NCBI GenBank assembly: GCA_002502215.1
Contig: DAPT01000135.1
Span: 1 to 7,030 of the forward strand
Reading direction: 5' to 3'
DNA length: 7,030 nucleotides
Source of the DNA: Euryarchaeota archaeon UBA124
Lineage (GTDB): Archaea > Thermoplasmatota > Poseidoniia > Poseidoniales > Poseidoniaceae
Shown in pieces: positions 1-7,026 of the stretch (the first letter of the stretch is position 1; every line of letters starts with the position of its first letter). Both the position numbers and the translations under genes were made by a program. Under the pieces are notes generated by a model. That model was not told where the DNA came from and did no database searches. It saw only the letters and a list, made by a program, of their open reading frames with translations.

Positions 1-893
1 GAAGCAAGAATGCCATCAATTTGCATCCAATCAACATCTTCAGAATTGGTTCGCCCAACAACATGCATTCGAAGCATTGGGCCGTCCTTGCATCTGATCT
101 CAATGTTCCTTCCGCCGGAATCACTCAACGTGATTTGACTGGGCATGTCTTTGAAAATCGACAAGAAACTCCGGGGATGTTTCGATGTTGCTCTTAATTC
201 TCTTTCTCGAGAACGATCCCATTCTTCGACACCAGAACCTAAACCAAAGTCGAGAAGATCGCCCTTAAGTTTCAATCCTCCATGCATATGAACCTCATCC
301 CAAGTTCCGAATCCATCCATTGTTTCGAAGAACTCCTGATCGATTTTTTCCCGACCAGTTTTTTGAATACGATCTAGAAGTTGCCGCTCATTAATCATCT
401 CAGCAGGGAGCTCAGGCATCTTCTCCGGCCATTCCAACCGTTGATGCGTCATAGCGACAAGAACATGAAACGACATTTTGTTGTCCGGGTATCGCTTGCG
501 ATGAATCTCCTCTAAGAGACGCGCTTTACGAGCAATCCGGTGAGCAACTGTTGCATGATTGTGTGATCCCCCTTTGTTCCGGTGTTGGAGAAATTCACCG
601 TTCTCAAACACTTCAAATCGACCTGACCAGTGTTTCTGTTCGACAACCAAGACAGTGGTCCCCGAAACAAGAATCAAATCAATTTCGCGACGCCCTCCAT
701 CTGGGTCAGGAATTCGCACTGACGGATAAACGGACCACTCGTTTGCTTTCCCAGCTGCTCTGCACAGTTTCTCGAGGCGCAACTCAGCGTTTTCGCCTGC
801 TTGATGTATCTCATCAGGGGGAAAGACGACGCGTCTTTTTTTCCAAAGTTGCCAGCGTCGTTTTAGTCCCAAACCATCACCTGAGCAGCGCAT
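1..893 (-). CDS. NERD-domain (nuclease-related) protein, 3' end beyond the window
   Basis: Hand translation of the minus strand gives an open frame from ATG at 893-891 to the left edge: 297 residues, no stop. The centre matches the NERD fold, a relative of PD-(D/E)xK nucleases. A GENAE segment (33-37) comes first, then REID (69-72) with a likely metal-binding Asp72, a hydrophobic strand, and VVEQKHWSG (83-91) carrying the E-x-K pair Glu85/Lys87. A later strand and turn (VLVAMTHQRL, 144-153) also fits NERD proteins. The N-terminus is strongly basic (residues 11-21, KRRWQLWKKRR), which could contact nucleic acid. Residues from about 180 onward form a charged region I cannot assign. The chosen ATG overlaps the upstream phosphatase gene by 17 bases, suggesting translational coupling; TTG at 872 or 908 are alternatives, and no Shine-Dalgarno sequence is visible. 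Family call is fairly secure; activity and substrate are inferred. A role in DNA processing or defence is possible but unsupported by neighbours. Confidence 0.8.
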   Translation of the reverse strand, partial: MRCSGDGLGLKRRWQLWKKRRVVFPPDEIHQAGENAELRLEKLCRAAGKANEWSVYPSVRIPDPDGGRREIDLILVSGTTVLVVEQKHWSGRFEVFENGEFLQHRNKGGSHNHATVAHRIARKARLLEEIHRKRYPDNKMSFHVLVAMTHQRLEWPEKMPELPAEMINERQLLDRIQKTGREKIDQEFFETMDGFGTWDEVHMHGGLKLKGDLLDFGLGSGVEEWDRSRERELRATSKHPRSFLSIFKDMPSQITLSDSGGRNIEIRCKDGPMLRMHVVGRTNSEDVDWMQIDGILA

Positions 894-1665
894 CGACCGA
901 TGGAACAACGAGTGTTGGCTGTTGTTCAGCGCCTTGAGGCAATCGAGCAACATCCGATTCCGTTGCCTCTCCAGAGAGAACCAAGATGCCCATGCATCCA
1001 GCCCGATTTGCCATTGCAATGTCTGTATAGAGTCGATCACCAACCATGGCGCATTCTTCCGGTTGCAGGCTTAATTCCTGAATTTTATGGAGAATCATCC
1101 CCGGATTTGGTTTACCAGAGATATGCGTAGGGTCGATTCCCGTTGTCGCTTTGAACAATGCGAGGAAGGCTCCTACATCGGGAAGACCTCCATCTGGCGA
1201 AGGGCAGACCATGTCTGGATGGGATGCCATCAACGGAACCCCAGCATGAAGGTAGAGACTTGCAGTTTCAAGTCGCTCATATGTAGTCTCTGTATCGTAG
1301 CCAAGAACGACATACTGAGGCTTTGTAGATCGGGTTGCAATACCCGCGCCCTCAAGCATCTGACACATCCCCTCAGTGCCAACGCAGTAGGTTTCTGTAA
1401 TATTTTTCTGTTGAAGCCAGGCAATACAGTCGTGCGTTGACAAGAGCACATCATCTGCTGTTGCGGGGATTCCCATTTTTTCTAACTTCTCAACATATTG
1501 CTCAACGCTTCGAGAGGAGTTGTTTGAAAGGAAGAATCGTTTCACGCCCTGCTCATCGCACCGGTCGAGAAAATCCAATGCACCAGCGATCAATTCGCCA
1601 CCGAGATAAATCGTTCCGTCAAGGTCAAGAAAAACCGCTTTGATGCCTTCAAGTGCAGTCCCCAT
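877..1665 (-). CDS. HAD-superfamily subclass IIA (NagD-like) phosphatase
   Basis: Predicted cytosolic Mg-dependent phosphatase of 262 residues, a normal length for HAD-IIA proteins. All core motifs are visible: motif I DLDGTIY (14-20) with nucleophile Asp14 and acid/base Asp16; motif II SNNSS (47-51); motif III Lys185 in SGKPNPGM (183-190); motif IV GDRLYTD (209-215) with metal-binding Asp210 and Asp215. The cap domain between motifs II and III carries GYD (122-124) and SHPD (148-151), typical of the NagD/AraL/4-nitrophenylphosphatase group. The substrate cannot be read from sequence: the family includes enzymes acting on UMP, phosphoglycolate, glycerol phosphate and sugar phosphates. The start lies 9 bases after the stop of the upstream reductase gene, and a weak AAGG overlapping that stop sits 7 bases before the ATG, so co-transcription is likely. 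A link to lipid metabolism through its neighbour is only a guess. The stop falls within the start region of the NERD gene. Confidence 0.92.
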   Translation of the reverse strand: MGTALEGIKAVFLDLDGTIYLGGELIAGALDFLDRCDEQGVKRFFLSNNSSRSVEQYVEKLEKMGIPATADDVLLSTHDCIAWLQQKNITETYCVGTEGMCQMLEGAGIATRSTKPQYVVLGYDTETTYERLETASLYLHAGVPLMASHPDMVCPSPDGGLPDVGAFLALFKATTGIDPTHISGKPNPGMILHKIQELSLQPEECAMVGDRLYTDIAMANRAGCMGILVLSGEATESDVARLPQGAEQQPTLVVPSVDALLR

Positions 1666-1674
1666 GAGGGAGCC

Positions 1675-3021
1675 TTAGAACATCAAGGTCTTGAACATGA
1701 ACCATGGAGAATGCAAATTTTCCTGTGCTTCCTTGCTTGCAATCATCTCGGTCATCATTTCTTGCAACTGTGGTTTACGACCCGCTTTCCCTACGAACCA
1801 GTTGAGCAACCACGATTTACGACTCAGTGACTGCATCCTGTAACTGTTCTTGAGCTCAGCCCCCAACGCCGACCAAACTTCTTCCTGATACTCATCAGGG
1901 GACCGTCCTTCGATAATGTGACGCGCAGCGATTTCTCCGGTCACGAGAGCATTGCCAACTCCCTCTCCAGAAAAAGGGTCAACAAGGCTCGCAGCGTCTC
2001 CAACAAGCCAAGCTCCATTCATCGCCATTCGTCTCGGTTGTCTCTTTTGCTTCTTTCGTGGTGATCCAAACGGAAGTTGCCAACCCTTTGCACTTTTTTC
2101 TACCATCGTCGCCTCAGCAAAGCGGTCTTTGAATTGAGGGTGGTTAGCAATGATGTCTTTTTGAAGCGCTTTCAATTTCTTTGACTGTTTGTCCATCAGA
2201 TGCATGACCATACCACATCCAACGTTGACTCTTCCGTCACCAATTGGGAAGATCCAAAAGTAACCCGGAATGATGGTATCAACAAAGTGAATTTCAATAT
2301 CTCCAATGTTTCCTTCGCACCCTTTCACTCCATCCCAATACTCCCGATACCCACCGCAGTAATGCTTTCGGTCGACCATCTTCTCTTGGTAAGTATCAAC
2401 AACGACGGAGGTTGCAACAGGGCAAAGATACCCCCCTGCTCCTACGATTGCAGGGGCATGAAACTGCATCACTGTTCCTTTTCTTCCACCAACGGTTAAT
2501 TGAATGCCGCTTGCTTTTCGCTTTGATTTTGAGCCTTTTCCTGGGTCATCACCATCGTTGTATAGGACTTCCTTGACCGAAGCACCTTGAATAACAGAAC
2601 CACCTTTTTCTCGAACCAATGCTTGAACGCGGTCGAAGAGTAAGTGATCAAATTGCTGCCGAGGCAGTGCATAACCCGCCTCGAGACGTGCGACATCTTC
2701 TTCTGGTAATGGAACGCGTACTTCTCTGCCATTTGGGCTTGAAAAGAGAATACCATTGACCCTGAAATGCGGTGTGGCTTCCAGTGTTTCTTTGACACCG
2801 AGTGCCTTAACATGCGAAAGGGACTTACCGCCAACAGCATCCCCGCAAATCTTGTCACGAGGCCAAACACCTTTTTCGATTAGAAGGACCTTCTTATCAG
2901 CCATAGCAAGATAGCCAGCAGCAGAGCATCCACCTGGGCCCCCTCCTACAACAATGGCATCAAATGTGGACCCAGATTCGGGGATTTTGCCAGTCTCGAT
3001 TGGTTCCTCCCAAGACGCCAT
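1675..3021 (-). CDS. Geranylgeranyl reductase family FAD-dependent oxidoreductase
   Basis: A 448-residue flavoprotein of the geranylgeranyl reductase (GGR) family, which reduces isoprenoid double bonds; in archaea, members saturate the chains of ether-lipid precursors at the membrane. After a 20-residue lead comes the FAD-binding Rossmann motif GGGPGG (26-31) with the acidic strand end Glu49. PRDKICGD (54-61) contains the family's P-x4-C-G motif (Cys59). The catalytic-domain signature PGYFWIFP (252-259) is followed by GDGRVNVGCGM, and the second FAD motif GDAASLVDPFSGEG (341-354) is intact. Two oddities: a lysine/serine-rich insertion at about 154-171, and GAGG (194-197) where flavoproteins of this fold usually have GADG. 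No transmembrane helix is evident. It heads the minus-strand cluster and its ATG faces the transporter gene across 80 bases; no clear Shine-Dalgarno sequence precedes it. The substrate could be digeranylgeranylglyceryl phospholipid or a quinone side chain. Family call is strong, substrate uncertain. Confidence 0.92.
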   Translation of the reverse strand: MASWEEPIETGKIPESGSTFDAIVVGGGPGGCSAAGYLAMADKKVLLIEKGVWPRDKICGDAVGGKSLSHVKALGVKETLEATPHFRVNGILFSSPNGREVRVPLPEEDVARLEAGYALPRQQFDHLLFDRVQALVREKGGSVIQGASVKEVLYNDGDDPGKGSKSKRKASGIQLTVGGRKGTVMQFHAPAIVGAGGYLCPVATSVVVDTYQEKMVDRKHYCGGYREYWDGVKGCEGNIGDIEIHFVDTIIPGYFWIFPIGDGRVNVGCGMVMHLMDKQSKKLKALQKDIIANHPQFKDRFAEATMVEKSAKGWQLPFGSPRKKQKRQPRRMAMNGAWLVGDAASLVDPFSGEGVGNALVTGEIAARHIIEGRSPDEYQEEVWSALGAELKNSYRMQSLSRKSWLLNWFVGKAGRKPQLQEMMTEMIASKEAQENLHSPWFMFKTLMF

Positions 3022-3039
3022 GGTTTGACCACTCGCTCG

Positions 3040-3052
3040 GGCTCTTTGAGCC
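3040..3052. promoter_or_regulatory. Short perfect inverted repeat GGCTC-TTT-GAGCC, possible operator
   Basis: A perfect 5-base inverted repeat with a 3-base spacer lies in the divergent spacer, 18 bases upstream of the reductase ATG and about 50 bases upstream of the transporter ATG. Its position would suit a regulator acting on one or both genes, or a small hairpin in the reductase leader. At this length it could arise by chance. Confidence 0.25.
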
Positions 3053-3088
3053 TTCTTGAACGACCATCATCACTATGCACTACGAATG

Positions 3089-3095
3089 AAGGAGG
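3089..3095 (+). promoter_or_regulatory. Strong ribosome binding site of the transporter gene
   Basis: AAGGAGG sits 6 bases before the ATG at 3102, a near-ideal Shine-Dalgarno match and spacing. It supports ATG 3102 over the in-frame ATG at 3114. No other gene in the window has so good a site. Confidence 0.75.
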
Positions 3096-3101
3096 CAACT
3101 T

Positions 3102-4106
3102 ATGGAGGCATCGATGCGTCGAAAGGCAGCAGGGGGTCTTCTTGCTGTGACCTTTGCTTGGGGTGCGACCTTCATTTGGATGAAACAAGCGATGAATGCA
3201 ATTCAACCAGAGATTGAGGCAGTTGGGAGGACCCCAATCGTTGCTGCCCTTGTTGGTGGGCGATTTTTGATCGCCTTCTTGGCATTGTATGCAATTTCGA
3301 AGGAAGCACGTTCAGCTCTTTACAACCCACAGTTGTGGAAAGGAGGAGCAATTTTGGGAGGCATCCTCCTTGTTGGATTCATTACCCAAATGATTGGCTT
3401 GGACTCCATTACACCATCAACATCAGCGTTTTTGACGTCGCTTTACGTTGTCTTTACAGCGTTAATAACAACAGCATTAACAGGACAACGCGTCACTCGC
3501 ACAATGATTCTCGGGGTCGCTCTTGCGACGTTCGGAGCAGGCTTTATCGAAGGGCCGCCCCATCTATCATGGGGGATAGGAGAGGTGCTTACCGTATTCT
3601 GCGCTTTCTTCTTTGCTCTGCATATTCTCTTTACGCAGAAAATAACCCAAGAAATGAGCCCGATCGGTGTTACAAGCACATCGTTCCTTGTCGTTACTCT
3701 CGGAAGCCTCCTTGTTGCAATTCTGACCGGTGGAACAGCAACAGTTGATGCATTATCGGTCGTCAACAATGACGGAGTGATCCTCCCATTGCTCTGTCTT
3801 GGTTTGGTTGGTTCCCTGTTTGCTATTCTTCTGCTAAACCTTCTGCAACGTTACCTCCACCCTGTTCAGGCCGCCATCATTTATGCTCTCGAACCGGTTT
3901 GGGCAACGATTTTTGCGCTTGGTCTTAGCATGACTTCTTGGACGGGTTGGATTGCTGTCGGCGGTGGAGCCTTACTGATTGGCAATCTCATGGTGGAATT
4001 GCGGGAAAGTCCGAACATCGCACAAAAAAACCCAGTCATGGAAGAGGATCGATCTCACCAACATCCTCCAAAATCAGCGCATATTCTCAAAACTGAGGAA
4101 GAATAA
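3102..4106 (+). CDS. EamA/DMT-superfamily 10-TM transporter
   Basis: A 334-residue integral membrane protein of the drug/metabolite transporter superfamily (EamA repeats, RhaT/YdcZ-like). About ten hydrophobic segments can be drawn, near residues 9-27, 46-65, 81-98, 107-125, 131-149, 157-177, 190-209, 225-247, 252-273 and 279-298, forming two five-helix repeats. Family signatures are present: AWGATFIWMK (19-28) in helix 1, GGRFLIAFLAL (52-62) in helix 2, TSAFLTSLYVVF (107-118) in helix 4, and LEPVWATIFALGL before the last helix. The tail after about 300 is hydrophilic and highly charged, probably cytoplasmic. Members export or import small metabolites such as amino acids, nucleosides or amines; sequence does not reveal the substrate. 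The gene is 62 bases upstream of the same-strand transsulfuration enzyme gene, so export of a sulfur amino acid or related compound is conceivable, but this is guilt by proximity only. The start is fixed by a strong Shine-Dalgarno sequence. Confidence 0.92.
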   Translation: MEASMRRKAAGGLLAVTFAWGATFIWMKQAMNAIQPEIEAVGRTPIVAALVGGRFLIAFLALYAISKEARSALYNPQLWKGGAILGGILLVGFITQMIGLDSITPSTSAFLTSLYVVFTALITTALTGQRVTRTMILGVALATFGAGFIEGPPHLSWGIGEVLTVFCAFFFALHILFTQKITQEMSPIGVTSTSFLVVTLGSLLVAILTGGTATVDALSVVNNDGVILPLLCLGLVGSLFAILLLNLLQRYLHPVQAAIIYALEPVWATIFALGLSMTSWTGWIAVGGGALLIGNLMVELRESPNIAQKNPVMEEDRSHQHPPKSAHILKTEEE

Positions 4107-4126
4107 CCCATCGAAAACTAGCACAT

Positions 4127-4147
4127 CGTTCAAATCCTGTCCGCCAT
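4127..4147 (+). other. tRNA 3'-end-like fragment (T-loop plus acceptor-like bases), not a working tRNA
   Basis: The spacer between the transporter and the transsulfuration gene contains GTTCAAATCC followed by TGTCCGCC, which reads like a T-loop and 3' acceptor strand. The expected T-stem partner upstream is mispaired at four of five positions, and no matching 5' acceptor strand, D-arm or anticodon arm is visible. It may be an eroded tRNA remnant, of the kind left by integrating elements, or simply chance. Confidence 0.15.
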
Positions 4148-4152
4148 AAGGA
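4148..4152 (+). promoter_or_regulatory. Possible ribosome binding site deciding the start of the transsulfuration gene
   Basis: AAGGA lies 4 bases before an in-frame TTG (4157) and 16 bases before the ATG (4169). It therefore fits the TTG start better than the ATG start, leaving the start of the next gene ambiguous by four codons. Confidence 0.3.
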
Positions 4153-4168
4153 AACGTTGGGCGAGACT

Positions 4169-5338
4169 ATGATAGAGGACGGCAATCACCGCGATGCGAC
4201 AAAAAACGTACACGCAGGAACAAACCACATCGGCGAATCTGTCAACACTCCTATCTTCCTTTCTTCAACATACAAACTTACCGAAGAGCGGTACGCTGGA
4301 TGGGCCGCTGGAGCCCAACATACGCTTCTTTATTCCCGACTATCGTCTGTAAACTCGGATGCTGTCGCACAGAAAATATGTGCAATGGAAGGCGGAGAAG
4401 ATGCTGAAACATTCGCAAGTGGAATGGCTGCCATTTCGTCAACCATGTTGATGTTGCTAAATCAAGGCGATCATATCGTTGCTTCTGCAGATGTTTACGG
4501 AGGAACATATGGGTTGATGACCGAAGAATTACCACGGCTTGGAATTGAAACAACCATGGCTGATATCCGAGACCCTTCTTCCTATGAAGCTGCAATCCAA
4601 GAGAATACCAAGATTATGTACATTGAAACCATTACCAATCCGAACCTCAAGGTGTGTGATATTCCGGCAATGGTCGAGGTTGCAAAACGCCACAACCTGT
4701 TGGTGATTGTGGACAATACATTCGCATCACCTTGGGGTTGCCAGCCACTCAGCATGGGGGCTGATTTGGTGATTCATTCAACAACAAAATACCTTGGAGG
4801 CCATTCCGATCTCTTGGGCGGGGCAGTTGTTGGCTCGAAAGAACTCATTGCGAAGATTTTCATGGGCCGAGTCCACTTTGGAGGCGCCCCAGACCCACAC
4901 AATTGCTATCTCCTGGAACGTGGCATGCGGACGCTTCATGCTCGTATGCCGATTTTGACATCAAATTCAGCAGAACTCGCTCGACGATTGCAAGACCACC
5001 CAAAAGTGGTTCGAGTGCAGCATGTAACCCTTCCATCGCATTCAGAATATGAAATCGCCCAACGTGTTGTGCCTAAGGGGTGCGGAATGCTTGGTATCGT
5101 TGTTGATGGCGGCGACGAAGGAGCGATGCAGTTCATGTCCAAATTGAACCTCTTTTACGAGGCGACATCGCTTGGTGGCGTCGAATCGTTGATTGAAGTA
5201 CCCGCCACTTCGAGTCATATGGCCATGCCAGTCGACGTCCGTATCGCTGCAGGTATTGAGCCAGGGTACGTTCGAATTAGTGTCGGCATTGAACATGTCG
5301 AGGATTTGTGGGAAGATCTCAATCAAGCATTGGGCTGA
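4169..5338 (+). CDS. Cys/Met metabolism PLP-dependent enzyme (cystathionine gamma-synthase/gamma-lyase type)
   Basis: A cytosolic fold-type I PLP enzyme of 389 residues from ATG 4169 (393 from TTG 4157), the usual family length. Visible landmarks are Tyr55 and Arg57 in YSR (cofactor phosphate from the neighbouring subunit), SGMAA (84-88), Tyr110 in VYGGT (stacks on PLP), Asp182 in VDNTFASP (pyridine nitrogen), and the Schiff-base Lys207 in HSTTKYLGGHSD. SLGGVES (334-340) and Arg369 in the C-terminal part bind the substrate carboxylate. VYGG rather than LYGC, and GGVES rather than a GD-type loop, favour cystathionine gamma-synthase or gamma-lyase over methionine gamma-lyase; O-acetylhomoserine sulfhydrylase remains possible. 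The direction of transsulfuration cannot be decided. An oddity is that the usual NPT after YSR is replaced by SVN (60-62) with no change in spacing. It follows the transporter gene at 62 bases, probably in one transcript, and its 3' end overlaps the convergent gene by 16 bases. Confidence 0.92.
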   Translation: MIEDGNHRDATKNVHAGTNHIGESVNTPIFLSSTYKLTEERYAGWAAGAQHTLLYSRLSSVNSDAVAQKICAMEGGEDAETFASGMAAISSTMLMLLNQGDHIVASADVYGGTYGLMTEELPRLGIETTMADIRDPSSYEAAIQENTKIMYIETITNPNLKVCDIPAMVEVAKRHNLLVIVDNTFASPWGCQPLSMGADLVIHSTTKYLGGHSDLLGGAVVGSKELIAKIFMGRVHFGGAPDPHNCYLLERGMRTLHARMPILTSNSAELARRLQDHPKVVRVQHVTLPSHSEYEIAQRVVPKGCGMLGIVVDGGDEGAMQFMSKLNLFYEATSLGGVESLIEVPATSSHMAMPVDVRIAAGIEPGYVRISVGIEHVEDLWEDLNQALG

Positions 5339-7026
5339 TCGGGAAGAGGTTCTTGCTGACCTGTTGACGCATGCAGGGCATTTAGCGCACCAATAAATTC
5401 TGCATTCTCGCTGTCCTCGGAATTGACCAGTTGCTTCCCCATTTCAAGCAATGCCTTTGTCGCCTCCATCCACGCTCCACCACGATCTCGTGCAAGTGAT
5501 TCGAAGTGCCATTCCTGACCAGTTGATCGGTTAGCAGCACGTAGCCACGCCCAGCCTGCAGCGGCACCATCGATATCATCATGGCGCGATGTTGCTTTTC
5601 GTTCAGCAATCCCTGGGCCTTCCAACAAACCGATGAGTATGAGATCATGAATCGCACCGACTGGCCCAGGTAGGTCGCCAACACGGTAAGGAAATCTTGC
5701 TTTTTGTTGAGCCTTTTTCCTTGAGGAATCCAATCCTTTTAGGAATGTTTTGAGAGGTTTAGGCTTCTTTAGCTGCTGTTCCCAGATGATTCTGGCTTCA
5801 TCACCTTCAATTCCGATTGAGGATAACCCGGCTAAACCGAAATCTTCCCACAATGCATGGACAGCGTCCGTCAAACTTGCACCCTCCATGACTTCGACAA
5901 TGCTGCCTTCACGCTCTTGACGTCCACCTCTTGAATCGATTCGGATGCCCTCTTCGGTTTGACCCATGGCTGCGAGAAATACCCCGGCTGCGAGCTGTTT
6001 TTCATCCACGGAACCCTGTATTCCTTCCAAGGAAGTGAGAATCTGTTCGATGGAGTCCCCTTTGCTCCACGATGAGCCGATGAGCAAGCCAAAATCAAGA
6101 GAGTCAAGTACTGCACGCTCACAGGCCCGGGCAAGGTTACCCTCTGGAACGGTTAAGCCGTGCCAACCAGCCATGAGTTTCGCCAAACCGTCATGAGCGC
6201 CCTGGGGCAGATCATCATCGTAATCCCACCCACTCGGGACCCACATCGCATCGATGTCCACAATGGAGGTCAACAACGGTGGAAGCATCGAAAGTGCCAG
6301 ATGATGGACAAATGCATTTTGTTTCTCTTTCGTGGCCTTGAGTGATTGCAAGCCAATGCCAACAATTGGTCCATGCTTGAAACTGAGCCGTACCCACCCG
6401 TTATTGGAAGGTACGTCATTGAGAACATCCTGAGCGTCTATCTCTCCAGCAACGTACACGTCAACACCGTCAATGTCTTGGTGTTTGAAATCAAACCGAG
6501 ACCGCTCGAGAACATCTTCCAACCATCCTTTTGGTGGATTCGGGTTCGGGCCAGTACAAACAAATCCACCCTCCCAGGAAAAGAAGTACATGCCTCTCCG
6601 GGCGTGTTCTTCCCACGGTAACATCCGCAATGTGAGGTTCTGGTGGTTCTGCAAACCCGCTAGATACCCCTGCTTTCCATCACCACGTCGAATAAACGAA
6701 CCCGACCCAAAATTCGGAGATTTGAAATTCCCAACGAGCGAAATCTCTTCATCATGAGCTGCATGCAATGAACCAGCAAGGGCTTTTCCTACCGGGTCAC
6801 CACGCTTCGCTAACATACGCTTGGAGAGCCATTTGACATCGTCTTTTTTGGTAACTATTTTTCGAAGACTTTGCAAGGTTTTCGAAACTGGATCTTTTCG
6901 CCCCCAACTCAAACGACCTTTCCATGTCATGGTTGGAAGGCATTCATCTGGGTCCTCAAGGAGCCGACCTAATTGGCGACGGATTCTCTTAGCAGTAGCA
7001 TCATTGGCGTGCTTTGTCCCACGCAT
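5323..7026 (-). CDS. Unrecognised 567-residue tryptophan-rich protein
   Basis: I do not recognise this protein. The frame is open for 567 codons from ATG 7026 and stays open to the window edge, so the true start could lie further right. The N-terminus (1-80) is rich in Lys and Arg. A glycine/aromatic-rich stretch follows: SLVGNFKSPNFGSGSF (96-111) and YFFSWEGGFVCTGP (147-160), with alternating hydrophobic residues that suggest beta structure. Residues 180-225 also look beta-rich, while 270-400 and 450-550 look mainly helical. The region 415-447 is strongly basic, and the extreme C-terminus is acidic then proline/glutamine-rich. Seventeen tryptophans are spread along the chain, an unusually high share. 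No signal peptide, transmembrane helix, nucleotide-binding loop or zinc-binding cysteine cluster is evident (Cys occurs only three times). It is likely a soluble cytoplasmic protein. That it is a real gene is supported by its length and by the ordinary protein-like composition of the frame. Confidence 0.8.
   Translation of the reverse strand: MRGTKHANDATAKRIRRQLGRLLEDPDECLPTMTWKGRLSWGRKDPVSKTLQSLRKIVTKKDDVKWLSKRMLAKRGDPVGKALAGSLHAAHDEEISLVGNFKSPNFGSGSFIRRGDGKQGYLAGLQNHQNLTLRMLPWEEHARRGMYFFSWEGGFVCTGPNPNPPKGWLEDVLERSRFDFKHQDIDGVDVYVAGEIDAQDVLNDVPSNNGWVRLSFKHGPIVGIGLQSLKATKEKQNAFVHHLALSMLPPLLTSIVDIDAMWVPSGWDYDDDLPQGAHDGLAKLMAGWHGLTVPEGNLARACERAVLDSLDFGLLIGSSWSKGDSIEQILTSLEGIQGSVDEKQLAAGVFLAAMGQTEEGIRIDSRGGRQEREGSIVEVMEGASLTDAVHALWEDFGLAGLSSIGIEGDEARIIWEQQLKKPKPLKTFLKGLDSSRKKAQQKARFPYRVGDLPGPVGAIHDLILIGLLEGPGIAERKATSRHDDIDGAAAGWAWLRAANRSTGQEWHFESLARDRGGAWMEATKALLEMGKQLVNSEDSENAEFIGALNALHASTGQQEPLPDQPNA

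Larger units (their letters stand above)
3022..3101. promoter_or_regulatory. Divergent intergenic region, presumed back-to-back promoters
   Basis: This 80-base spacer separates the divergent reductase (minus) and transporter (plus) genes, so promoters for both transcription units should lie here or just inside the genes. I see no convincing archaeal TATA box or bacterial -35/-10 pair in either direction. The visible elements are a short perfect palindrome and the transporter's Shine-Dalgarno sequence, listed separately. The call rests on gene arrangement. Confidence 0.5.

Noticed and set aside
551..937. A plus-strand open frame of 128 codons opposite the NERD and phosphatase genes
   Set aside because: It is antisense to a frame with clear NERD motifs, has no family resemblance, and is best explained as a shadow.
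2946..3206. A minus-strand frame spanning the divergent spacer and the transporter 5' end
   Set aside because: It overlaps the well-supported starts of both the reductase and the transporter in other frames and has unlikely composition, rich in Arg, His and Ser.
3335..3769. Frames on both strands inside the transporter gene
   Set aside because: The transporter frame has ten hydrophobic segments and family motifs; the others are out-of-frame shadows.
4024..4030. Run of seven A bases in the transporter gene just before its charged tail, considered as a frameshift site
   Set aside because: The frame continues naturally to a stop, and a hydrophilic C-terminal tail is common in this family. A similar A7 run near the NERD start (836-842) is also in frame.
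4101..4170. A complete tRNA gene in the spacer
   Set aside because: Only the T-loop and 3' strand resemble a tRNA. The T-stem does not pair and no 5' acceptor, D-arm or anticodon arm can be drawn.
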